Positions 7,220-14,467 of a DNA stretch of 18,412 bases are shown here, piece after piece. Origin of the DNA: Candidatus Limnocylindria bacterium. Lineage in GTDB: Bacteria; Chloroflexota; Limnocylindria; QHBO01. The notes under the pieces are model-generated. The model was not told the DNA's origin. It made no database searches and saw only the letters and a list, made by a program, of their open reading frames with translations. The stretch covers positions 1 to 18,412 of the forward strand of contig JASLBU010000036.1 of the NCBI GenBank assembly GCA_030146365.1, given 5' to 3'. A program made the translations under genes and the position numbers. The first letter of the stretch is position 1; each line of letters starts with the position of its first letter.

Positions 7220-8647
7220 ATGGCGAGGACCGAAACGGAGACGCTGCAGCTCGACGGGCACGAGGTCTCGGTCAGCAACCCCGGCAAGCTGTTCTTCCGA
7301 GAGGCCGGGATCACGAAGCTGGACCTCGTCCGCTACTACCTCGCCGTCGCCGACGGGGCGCTGCTCGGTGTTCGTGACAGGCCCATGGCGCTGAAGCGAT
7401 TCGTGGACGGAGCGGAGGGCGAAGCCTTCTTCCAGAAGCGCGCGCCAAAGTCGGTGCCGGCCTTCGTCCGCACCGTCGAGCTGGCGTTTCCGTCCGGGCG
7501 GACGGCCGACGAGGTGGTGGTCGACAACCAGGCGGCACTCGCCTGGATCGTGAACCTCGGCTGCATCGACCTCAACCCGCATCCGGTACGCGCGGCCGAT
7601 ATCCACCATCCGGACGAGCTGCGCGTCGATCTCGATCCAGGCCCGGGCGTTCCGTGGACGGACGTCCGTCGGGTGGCACTGGTGGTCCGCGAGGTCCTCG
7701 AGGAGCTGGGCTACACCGCCTGGCCCAAGACGTCAGGGTCACGCGGCATCCACGTCTACGTCCGGATCGAGCCTCGCTGGGAGTTCTCGGACGTGCGCCG
7801 GGCGGCACTTGCGCTGGCCCGCGAGGTCGAGCGGCGGGCTCCGGACATCGCGACCAGCAAGTGGTGGAAGGAGGAGCGCCATGGCGTGTTCCTCGACTAC
7901 AACCAGAACGCCAAGGACCGCACGGTCGCATCGGTCTACTCCGTCCGACCGCGGCCGAACGCGACCGTGAGCGCACCGCTGGCCTGGGCCGAGGTGCCCG
8001 ATGCGGAGCTGGGCGACTTCACGCTGCGCACGGTGCCTGAGCGCTATGCGCGGTTGGGCGACGTGGGGGCGGGCATCGACGCCCAGGCCCACTCGCTGGA
8101 ACCGCTGCTGGACCTTGTCGCCCGTCACGAGGCGGAGGGAGAAGGGGACGCGCCCTGGCCGCCGCACTACGCGAAGCAGGCCGGTGAGCCGCCACGCGTC
8201 CAGCCGTCCAAGCGACGGATGCCGGCCGATCCCTCGGCGCGGAAGCCGACGGATCCGACGGCGCCACGGGGGCGTGCCGGATCGGTCGCCCCCGCGATGG
8301 TGTCGCCGCCCGCGCGCAACGCCGACGGCACGGTGCCGCCGACCGGGCGGCGGCGCTCGACCCAGCCACTGCTGGTCATCAGCCAGGCGGCCGACAAGGC
8401 GGACGCGCTTGCCGGGCTCGACCGATGGCGCCTCCGGCATGCTGAGGCGGCCGAGCACGTGCGCGACCCGGAGGACGTGCTCGTCGACGCGATGCGCGGG
8501 CGCTACAAGGTGTGGTGGCGCATCCGCGTCAACTTGCGGAACGTTCCGGATGACCTGCGGCCGGCCGCGGAGCCTCCCGATCCCGACTACGACCCGTGGG
8601 ACGAGGTTCGTCACCCGTCGGAGGAGCCGCCCGCGGCCGCGGACTAG
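7220..8647 (+). CDS. LigD-type primase-polymerase (stand-alone Pol domain, Prim-PolC-like)
   Basis: 475 residues; ATG 7220 is chosen because conserved sequence starts right after it (LDGHEVSVSNPGKLFFREAG) and TACCCT lies 8 bases upstream; the frame itself opens further left inside the opposing gene. Residues about 1-300 are a complete archaeo-eukaryotic primase-like Pol domain as in LigD: catalytic aspartates D137 and D139 (RVDLDPG), nucleotide-binding TSGSRGIHVY at 171-180, and third aspartate D226 (VFLDYN). Their spacing matches the Pseudomonas LigD Pol triad closely. Such enzymes add ribo- or deoxynucleotides at breaks and gaps during end joining or gap repair. Residues about 300-380 are a Pro/Arg-rich linker, and 381-460 a small folded-looking extension with VLVDAMRGRYKVWWRIRVNL. 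No ligase or nuclease domain is fused. A LigC-like ligase lies 2.4 kb away. The stop shares CTAG with the GNAT stop on the other strand. Confidence 0.92.
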   Translation: MARTETETLQLDGHEVSVSNPGKLFFREAGITKLDLVRYYLAVADGALLGVRDRPMALKRFVDGAEGEAFFQKRAPKSVPAFVRTVELAFPSGRTADEVVVDNQAALAWIVNLGCIDLNPHPVRAADIHHPDELRVDLDPGPGVPWTDVRRVALVVREVLEELGYTAWPKTSGSRGIHVYVRIEPRWEFSDVRRAALALAREVERRAPDIATSKWWKEERHGVFLDYNQNAKDRTVASVYSVRPRPNATVSAPLAWAEVPDAELGDFTLRTVPERYARLGDVGAGIDAQAHSLEPLLDLVARHEAEGEGDAPWPPHYAKQAGEPPRVQPSKRRMPADPSARKPTDPTAPRGRAGSVAPAMVSPPARNADGTVPPTGRRRSTQPLLVISQAADKADALAGLDRWRLRHAEAAEHVRDPEDVLVDAMRGRYKVWWRIRVNLRNVPDDLRPAAEPPDPDYDPWDEVRHPSEEPPAAAD

Positions 8648-9234
8648 CTGCGCGCCAGCCGGTCCTCGAGTCGCCTGCGGACCGCGGGCCACTCGTCGCG
8701 CAGGATCGAGAAGTAGACCGAGTCGCGGATGAATCCGTCGGGCATCCGGAGGTGGCGCCGCAGCGTCCCCTCCCGGACCGCCCCGAGACGCTCGATGGCG
8801 GCCTGCGACCGGAGGTTCCGGGCATCGGTCTTGAGGGTCACGCGCCCGGCCCCCAGGTCGTCGAAGGCGTGGCGCAGCTGGAGGAACTTCGCCTCGGTGT
8901 TGGCCCCTGTGCCCCACGCGGACGGTGCGAGCCAGGTCCAACCGATCTCGAGGCGCTCGGACGCCGTGTCGATGTCCGCGAACCGCGTCGAGCCGATGAC
9001 GCGCCCGCTCGGCTTGTCGAGTGTCGCCCATGCGACGTACCGTCCGTCGGCGATGCCCTCCGCCGCCTCGGCGTACCAGGCGTCCCACCCGTCCCGGACC
9101 AGGAGCAACGCGCCGAGCCGCAGCGCATCGGGATCCTCCGCCGCCGCCGCCTCCGCGCCGGGGCGGTGGCGCTCGTCGAGTGGCTCGAGCCGGACGCGCC
9201 CTCCTTCGAGGACCACCGGCACTGGCAGGCGCAT
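8644..9234 (-). CDS. GNAT-family N-acetyltransferase (RimJ/RimL type)
   Basis: 196 residues, normal for the RimJ/RimL branch. The start of the fold (VVLEGGRVRLEPLDERH) and the acetyl-CoA motif are clear: WTWLAPSAWGTGANTEAKF with the W-G-T-G-A pyrophosphate loop at 107-111, then the conserved TDARNLRSQAAIERLGAVREG at about 126-146. Typical substrates of the group are the alpha-amino group of ribosomal proteins or small molecules; this one cannot be assigned. ATG 9234 begins 3 bp after the stop of the DUF885 gene, so the two are almost certainly one transcript. No Shine-Dalgarno is visible, and translation probably depends on the upstream gene. Its stop overlaps the convergent polymerase stop by four bases. 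Confidence 0.9.
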   Translation of the reverse strand: MRLPVPVVLEGGRVRLEPLDERHRPGAEAAAAEDPDALRLGALLLVRDGWDAWYAEAAEGIADGRYVAWATLDKPSGRVIGSTRFADIDTASERLEIGWTWLAPSAWGTGANTEAKFLQLRHAFDDLGAGRVTLKTDARNLRSQAAIERLGAVREGTLRRHLRMPDGFIRDSVYFSILRDEWPAVRRRLEDRLARS

Positions 9235-9237
9235 GGA

Positions 9238-10932
9238 TCAGCCGGCCTTCGAGACGGCCGCCTCCACCCAGCCGCCGATCTCACGCCGCAGCGTGGCGAG
9301 CGGCAGCGAGCCGTGGCCGAGCACCTCATCGTGGAACGCGCGCAGGTCGAAGCGGTCCCCCATCCGCTCGGCCACCTCGGCCCGTGCCCGCTCGATCTCA
9401 CGCTGCCCGAGCTTGTAGGAGAGCGCCTGCCCGGGCCACACGGTGTAGCGGTCGACTTCGATCTCGGCGTCGACCAGCGGCAGCGAGCCGCGCTCGTGCA
9501 TGAACTCGATCGCCCGCTCGCGGGTCCAGCCCATGGCGTGAAGGCCCGAGTCGACGACGAGGCGCGCCGCGCGGAACGACTGCGCCTCCAGCATGCCGAG
9601 GCGCTCCTGCTCGGTGGCATAGAGGCCCATCTCGTCGGCAAGCCGCTCGCAGTACAGGCCCCAGCCTTCCGAATACGCGACGCCGGCCATCCGGGCACCA
9701 AGGATCCGGAACGCGGGCATCCCCTTGAGCTCCATCTCGATGCCGATCTGGAAGTGGTGGCCCGGCGTGGCCTCGTGGAACGTGATGGCGGCGATCTTGT
9801 GGAGCTGCCGCTCGTGGGGCTGGTAGGTGTTGATGTAGTACTGGCCCTGGCGCGAGCCATCCATGGACGGCGGCATGTAGAAGGCGGGCGGCGACTCGAC
9901 CTCGCGGTAGGCCTCGACCGGCTTCACGTGGCAGTTCGCGCTCGGCAGGCGGCCGAAGTACCGGGGGGCGGCCGCGTAGGCGCGGTCCGTCTGCTCCTGC
10001 GCGAGACGCACGAGCGCCTGCGGGTCGTCGGTGTGGTTCGCCGGATCGGCCGCCAGCGCGGTCCTGAGCGCGTGGCGATCCCCATGGCCGAGCCGGCGGG
10101 CGACCTGGTCCTTCTCGGCTTCGATGGAGTCGAGGTCCGCAAGCCCGAAGGCGTGGACCTCCTCGGCGGTGGTGTCCACCGTGGTCTGCATCCGGATCGC
10201 CAGCCGGTAGGCCTCGTCGCCTCCCGGCGTATGCGACAGGCCCGGCTCCGGCCTCGCGTGCGGCTCGTAGTCCCCCGCGAGGAAATCGCGGAGGCGGCGG
10301 AGACCGCGGTACACATGTTCTTCCACCGCCTCGACGACCTGCGCACGCTCGTCGTCGCCGGCGACCTGCGCCATCTGGGAGGTAGGGTGCTCGGCCGGGA
10401 CGAGCGCCAGGAAGCGCTCGATCTGTTCGATCGCTCGCCGGACCGGCACGGCCGCCGACGTGCGGCCATCGGCAAGCCCCTCGGCAAGCGTCCCGACGTA
10501 CTGCTCGATCACGTCCGGGTAGGCGCGCAGGCGCGCAAGCAGCTTGTCGAGGCGCTCGGGCGTGTCGGCCGCCTGGTACTGGGCGATCTCGGCCGGCCAG
10601 ATCTGCGGCCCCGCCATGTGGTCCACTGCCAGCTGGTACTGCTTCTGCGCGAGCGCCTCGAGGTTGTTCTCGGCCACCAGCGCCAGCAGGTCGCGCGTGA
10701 TCACCTGCTCAGGCTCCAGCCCCTCGTCGCCGATGGCGCGCGCCTCCTCGAGGACCTCCAGGAAGGCTTGCTCCTCCGCCGCGCGCCCGGCCGGCCCCAG
10801 GTCGGGCCAGCGGTCGTTGTACCGCTCGTCACCGAGGATCGTCGCCCAGCCGGGATCGCGCTCCAAAACGCCTTCCCAGAAGCGATCGGCGAGGTCGTTG
10901 ACGGCGGCGTTGGGGTCGACGGCGACGGACAC
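9238..10932 (-). CDS. DUF885-family zinc-peptidase-like protein
   Basis: 564 residues from GTG 10932. The frame also opens with TTG at 10947, but GGAG lies 9 bases before the GTG, which I prefer. DUF885 landmarks are intact: HEATPGHHFQ at 386-395 (an HExxxGHH zinc motif, related to HExxH with two extra residues) and SEGWGLYCERLADEMGLY from 421, whose glutamate is a candidate third ligand. The sequence MPPSMDGSRQGQYYINTY before the motif and a helical C-terminal half (RYTVWPGQALSYKLG) are also typical. No signal peptide is seen, so a cytoplasmic location is inferred. Members are annotated as peptidases or carboxypeptidase-like, mostly without biochemistry; the substrate is unknown. It sits between the LigC-like ligase gene upstream and the GNAT gene 3 bp downstream. 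Confidence 0.9.
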   Translation of the reverse strand: MSVAVDPNAAVNDLADRFWEGVLERDPGWATILGDERYNDRWPDLGPAGRAAEEQAFLEVLEEARAIGDEGLEPEQVITRDLLALVAENNLEALAQKQYQLAVDHMAGPQIWPAEIAQYQAADTPERLDKLLARLRAYPDVIEQYVGTLAEGLADGRTSAAVPVRRAIEQIERFLALVPAEHPTSQMAQVAGDDERAQVVEAVEEHVYRGLRRLRDFLAGDYEPHARPEPGLSHTPGGDEAYRLAIRMQTTVDTTAEEVHAFGLADLDSIEAEKDQVARRLGHGDRHALRTALAADPANHTDDPQALVRLAQEQTDRAYAAAPRYFGRLPSANCHVKPVEAYREVESPPAFYMPPSMDGSRQGQYYINTYQPHERQLHKIAAITFHEATPGHHFQIGIEMELKGMPAFRILGARMAGVAYSEGWGLYCERLADEMGLYATEQERLGMLEAQSFRAARLVVDSGLHAMGWTRERAIEFMHERGSLPLVDAEIEVDRYTVWPGQALSYKLGQREIERARAEVAERMGDRFDLRAFHDEVLGHGSLPLATLRREIGGWVEAAVSKAG

Positions 10933-10980
10933 GGATGAACACTCCAACTCGGCGAATCGGTGGCGGGAACGGCGGGCGCC

Positions 10981-10986
10981 AGTGTA
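10981..10986 (-). promoter_or_regulatory. -10-like element TACACT of the DUF885-GNAT operon
   Basis: TACACT on the minus strand (10986 to 10981) sits in the 70-bp gap after the ligase stop. It would start a leader of about 40 bases that contains the GGAG used by GTG 10932. The same hexamer, at nearly the same distance, precedes the amino-acid-binding lipoprotein gene. No clear -35. Confidence 0.35.
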
Positions 10987-11002
10987 GTGGGATGGGTGCG
11001 GC

Positions 11003-12094
11003 TCAGCCGCCGAACAGGTCCGCCAGCAGGGCCGCCGGCGTCTCCTCCAGCTGGTCGTAGCGACAGTCGGCCGGCGAGCGGTCCGTGCGCCAGCGCCGGA
11101 AGGTGGCCGCGTGGCGGAATCGGTCGCCCTGCAGGTGGTCGAAGGCTACCTCGCACACGAGCTCCGGACGCAGCGGCTCCCAGGACAGGTTCTTGCCGCG
11201 GTTCCACCGCGACGTGGCACCCGGCAGCCGCTTGCCCTCGTCGGCTGCGGCGGCCTCCGCGAGCGCCCACTCGCGCCACGGGTGGTCCTGCATGCCGCCG
11301 CGCCGGTACGGTTCGAGGAACTCGACAAGCTCCGCGCGCCTGGCCATCGTGAATGACGAGGTGACGCCCACGTGCTGGAGATGGCCCGCACTGTTCCACA
11401 GGCCCAGCAGCAGTGAGCCGATCAGCGTGCCGGGGCCGTTCTTGTGCCAGCGGAACCCGGCCACCACGCAGTCCGCGGTCCTCTCGTGCTTGATCTTGGC
11501 CATCGTCCGCTTTCCCGGGGCGTACGGCCCGTCGGCACGCTTGGCGATGACGCCATCCAGCCCGGCACCTTCGAAGACCTCGAACCAATGTCGCGCGGTC
11601 CCCGGATCCGTGGTCGAGGGCGTGAGCCGGACGGAGTCCGGCGGATCGGCGAGCAGCCGCGCGAGGCGCTCGCGGCGTTCGGCGAACGGCGTGCCGCGCA
11701 GGTCGCCGGACCCATCCGCCAGGCAGTCGAAGGCGACGAACGACGCCGGCGACGCCTCGGACAGCATCTTCACCCGGCTCGCCGCGGGGTGGATCCGCAA
11801 CAGCAGAGAGTCGAAGTCCAGTCCGCCATCGGCCCCGGCGATGACCACCTCGCCGTCGAGCACGAAGCGGGCGTCTGGAGCGCCGACGGCGCGCAGCGGC
11901 GCCTCCAGCTCCGGGAAGTAGCGGTTCAGCGGCTTCAGGTCCCGCGACTGGACGTACACCTCGTCCCCGTCCCGGAAGACGATGGCCCGAAAGCCATCCC
12001 ACTTGGGCTCGTAGACCCAGCCCTCCCCATCGGGGATGGCCGGGGTCGGCTTCGCCAGCATCGGCTCGACCGGTGGCTCGATCGGGTACCGCAT
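11003..12094 (-). CDS. ligC: ATP-dependent DNA ligase, LigC type
   Basis: 363 residues, close to mycobacterial LigC in length and opening (MRYPIEPPVEPMLAKPTPAI, then VYEPKWDGFRA). Seals nicks in DNA using ATP. Motifs: I with adenylated lysine K31 (EPKWDGFR), III FVLDGEVV at 77-84, IIIa FVAFD at 119-123, IV EGAGLDGVIAKR at 175-186, V MAKIK at 198-202; then an OB-fold with RHAATFRRWRTDRSP near 327-340. All are intact. No polymerase, nuclease or Ku-like domain is attached. Start ATG 12094 is fixed by the family N terminus and by TAGAAT 7 bases upstream; the frame is open further upstream but there it only mirrors the gene on the other strand. Together with the separate polymerase at 7220 it recalls the LigC/Prim-PolC pair reported in mycobacterial base-excision-type repair. 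Confidence 0.92.
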   Translation of the reverse strand: MRYPIEPPVEPMLAKPTPAIPDGEGWVYEPKWDGFRAIVFRDGDEVYVQSRDLKPLNRYFPELEAPLRAVGAPDARFVLDGEVVIAGADGGLDFDSLLLRIHPAASRVKMLSEASPASFVAFDCLADGSGDLRGTPFAERRERLARLLADPPDSVRLTPSTTDPGTARHWFEVFEGAGLDGVIAKRADGPYAPGKRTMAKIKHERTADCVVAGFRWHKNGPGTLIGSLLLGLWNSAGHLQHVGVTSSFTMARRAELVEFLEPYRRGGMQDHPWREWALAEAAAADEGKRLPGATSRWNRGKNLSWEPLRPELVCEVAFDHLQGDRFRHAATFRRWRTDRSPADCRYDQLEETPAALLADLFGG

Positions 12095-12101
12095 GAGGCC
12101 G

Positions 12102-12107
12102 ATTCTA
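12102..12107 (-). promoter_or_regulatory. -10-like element TAGAAT of the ligase gene
   Basis: TAGAAT on the minus strand (12107 to 12102) is the best -10 match in the window. It is followed by 7 bases and ATG 12094, with no Shine-Dalgarno, consistent with a leaderless transcript. Confidence 0.45.
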
Positions 12108-12151
12108 CGGGCTGCCGATGGGCTCAGCGGAGTGCGGAGCGGGGTCGTGGC

Positions 12152-12922
12152 ATGATCCCGGACGTGCGAGACCTCCTCGGCCGGGCGGCCATCGCCATCG
12201 CCCTTGCCGCCACCGTCGTGATGACGATCGGCTACGCCTACGTCTTCAGGGCCATCGGCACGCCACCCGCCGCGGACCTCGCGACGCTCGAGGTGCCGGC
12301 GGCCGGGACCGCGATGCCCATCCTCCTCGACGAGGGGCTGCCGGCCTACGTGGCGAATGCCGGCGGCCAGGCGGTGGTGCTCGATGCACGTGCCCCGCAC
12401 CCGGCGAACGCGGCGGCCGTGCTGGTGGCCTGGTGCGAGCGGGAGCAGGCCTTCGTCGACCTGGTCGGCGAGCGGGCGTACGACATCACGGGGCGCCCGC
12501 TCTCGGGTTCCGGCCAGGGGCTGTCCGTGTACCGCACCCGACCCTCGGGCGAGGCCGGCCGCGTGATCGTGGAGTCGTCGTCGGCGATGGCCCCGGGCGG
12601 CGATCCGGCGACCGCGCGCGAGGTGGAGTGTGAGCCGATCGACCTGGCCACGCATCGCACCGACAACGACCAGGTCTTCGATCCGTCGGTCGCGGTCGAC
12701 CAGGAGCCGCCGGGCTGGATCTGGCTCGAGGGCACGCTCATCGCCGTCGGCACCGAAGCGCGGCTGTGCGACGGGCTGGACGGCGGCTGCGACGGCTGGG
12801 CGGTCGCCGGCGGCATCGATCCTGCCAACCTGGAGGTCACGCGGGGAAGGTTCATCGGTCGTGTTCGGGACGGCGCGATCGCAGGCATCATCATCGTCCC
12901 CGCCCTCGGAGGGTCCTCGTGA
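12152..12922 (+). CDS. Membrane-anchored protein with degenerate Rieske-like domain
   Basis: 256 residues from ATG 12152 (in-frame GTG at 12164 is an alternative). A single transmembrane segment at about 11-32 would anchor an external domain. Residues about 60-130 follow the Rieske spacing: VAWCEREQAF, then 11 residues with the ends F...YD, then ITGRPLSGSGQGLSVY. At the ligand positions, however, the canonical Cys-x-His and Cys-x-x-His are replaced (APHPAN and DLVG), leaving only H83. The domain therefore should not hold a 2Fe-2S cluster. The C-terminal half has WIWLEGTLIAVG and a Cys pair (LCDGLDGGCDGW, C206 and C213). I know no function for it. The stop TGA overlaps the GTG start of the RNase gene (GTGA), so both are translated as a coupled pair. 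The Rieske relation is my pattern match and needs structure prediction. Confidence 0.8.
   Translation: MIPDVRDLLGRAAIAIALAATVVMTIGYAYVFRAIGTPPAADLATLEVPAAGTAMPILLDEGLPAYVANAGGQAVVLDARAPHPANAAAVLVAWCEREQAFVDLVGERAYDITGRPLSGSGQGLSVYRTRPSGEAGRVIVESSSAMAPGGDPATAREVECEPIDLATHRTDNDQVFDPSVAVDQEPPGWIWLEGTLIAVGTEARLCDGLDGGCDGWAVAGGIDPANLEVTRGRFIGRVRDGAIAGIIIVPALGGSS
12908..12913 (+). promoter_or_regulatory. Shine-Dalgarno GGAGGG fixing the GTG start of the beta-CASP gene
   Basis: GGAGGG lies 5 bases before GTG 12919 inside the last codons of the upstream gene. It decides for the GTG start over in-frame codons further upstream and supports translational coupling. Confidence 0.7.
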
Positions 12923-14466
12923 GCATCTCCATCCAGTTCCTCGGTGCCGCCGGCTGCGTCACGGGCTCCCAGTTCCTCGTCACCGCGGGCAATCGGCGCG
13001 TGCTCGTTGACTGCGGCATGTTCCAAGGCTCGCCGGAGGAGGTGGAGCGCAACCGGATGCCCTTCGCCTTCGACCCTGCGACGCTCGACGCGCTGATCCT
13101 CACCCACGCCCATCTCGATCATTGCGGTCGAACGCCGGCGCTCGTCAAGGCCGGCTACTCCGGGCCGATTCATGCGACGCGCGCGACGGTCGATCTCGCC
13201 GACATCGTCCTCCGCGACTCCGCGAAGCTGCAGGTCGAGTTCACGGAGCGCTGGAACCGACGCGAGGCGAAGAAGGCGGCGCGTCGCGCGGAGGCCGCCG
13301 AGGCAGACTCGGAGGCGGTGGCGCACGAGTCCGAGCCCGAGTCGCAGACCGATGACGAGACGCTCCCCGAGCGTCTCCGCAACGCGCCGCCCGAGGGGCG
13401 GACCGTCATTCGTGAGCCGCTCTACGACGAACACGATGTCGACGCCACCATCCAGCTGATGCGCGGCGCGGACTACGGCACGGAGGTCACCGTGGCGGAG
13501 GGCATCACCGCCGTCCTCCACGACGCCGGCCATATCCTCGGCTCCGCCATCGTCGAACTCCGCGTGACCGACGGGGCCGAGTCCCGCACGCTCGTGTTCT
13601 CCGGCGACCTCGGTCGTGACGGCTCGCCGATCCTCCGCGACCCCACCCCGATCACCCACACGGATGCCGTCATCGTCGAATCGACGTACGGCAACCGCGA
13701 GCACGCACCGCACGACGCCGCGATCGACGAGCTGGTCACCGCCATCGGCGAGGTCTCGAGCGATGAAGGGGTGCTCCTCGTGCCGGCGTTCGCCATCGGC
13801 CGCACCCAGGAGCTCATCTGGGTCCTGGACGAGCTGGTGCGGCAGGGCCGCATCCCGCGTGTGCCGCTCTACCTCGATTCGCCGATGGCCTCGAAGGCGA
13901 CCACCGTCTACCACGACCATCCCGAGACCTATGACGAGCAGACCGCCGCCCTGCTGCGCTCCGGCGACTCGCCGCTGAGCTACCCCGGCCAGCAGTTCAC
14001 CGACACGGTCGAGGACTCCAAGTCGATTCGCACCGCCAAGCGGCCGATCATGGTCGTCGCGAGTTCCGGGATGCTCACCGGTGGCAGGGTGATGCACCAC
14101 CTGAAGGACTTCCTGCCGGACCCGACGTGCACGCTGCTGTTCATCGGCTACCAGGGCGAGGGCACCCTCGGCCGGCACATCCAGGACGGCGCGAAGCAGG
14201 CTCGCATCGACGGCGAGCAGATCGACGTGCGCTGCCGGGTCCGGGTGATCAGCGGCTTCAGCGCCCACGCCGACCAGCAGGAGCTGGAGGCCTGGCTGCG
14301 GCACTTCGGTGGCGCGGGCAATGGCGGAGGCAGCGGCAAGCCGAAGCAGGTGCTGATCGTGCACGGCGACCCGGATGCCGCGGAGGCGTTCGCCACGCGG
14401 ATCCGGTCCGACCTCGGCATGGACGCCCACGTGCCGAAGCACCGCGAGGAGGTTCCGATCACCTGA
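12919..14466 (+). CDS. Beta-CASP metallo-beta-lactamase RNase (CPSF/Ysh1-like)
   Basis: 515 residues from GTG 12919. Residues about 1-240 hold the metallo-beta-lactamase motifs: HAHLDH at 63-68, HDAGHILGS with H205, FSGD with D230. The beta-CASP motifs follow: ESTYG (E254), SGFSAHAD (H450) and LIVHGD (H482). ASSGMLTGGRVMHHL and FIGYQGEGTLGR are typical of the bacterial CPSF-like group (the YSH1/Int9 type), distinct from RNase J. Such enzymes cut or trim RNA in the cytoplasm using two zinc ions. A highly charged low-complexity insert occupies about 115-155 (REAKKAARRAEAAEAD, then many Glu and Ser). A Gly-rich linker (GGAGNGGGSGK) precedes the last strand. Expressed with the membrane protein upstream through a four-base overlap; the SAM hydrolase gene starts 2 bp after its stop. 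Confidence 0.93.
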   Translation: MSISIQFLGAAGCVTGSQFLVTAGNRRVLVDCGMFQGSPEEVERNRMPFAFDPATLDALILTHAHLDHCGRTPALVKAGYSGPIHATRATVDLADIVLRDSAKLQVEFTERWNRREAKKAARRAEAAEADSEAVAHESEPESQTDDETLPERLRNAPPEGRTVIREPLYDEHDVDATIQLMRGADYGTEVTVAEGITAVLHDAGHILGSAIVELRVTDGAESRTLVFSGDLGRDGSPILRDPTPITHTDAVIVESTYGNREHAPHDAAIDELVTAIGEVSSDEGVLLVPAFAIGRTQELIWVLDELVRQGRIPRVPLYLDSPMASKATTVYHDHPETYDEQTAALLRSGDSPLSYPGQQFTDTVEDSKSIRTAKRPIMVVASSGMLTGGRVMHHLKDFLPDPTCTLLFIGYQGEGTLGRHIQDGAKQARIDGEQIDVRCRVRVISGFSAHADQQELEAWLRHFGGAGNGGGSGKPKQVLIVHGDPDAAEAFATRIRSDLGMDAHVPKHREEVPIT

Positions 14467-14467
14467 G

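Noticed and set aside
8596..10938. A 780-codon open frame on the plus strand over the DUF885 and GNAT genes
   Set aside because: Antisense shadow. The minus-strand frames carry the HExxxGHH and acetyl-CoA motifs, while this one shows only compositional bias.
12095..12655. N-terminal extension of the ligase frame
   Set aside because: Arg/His/Gly-rich sequence antisense to the membrane protein; the LigC N terminus and TAGAAT element place the start at 12094.
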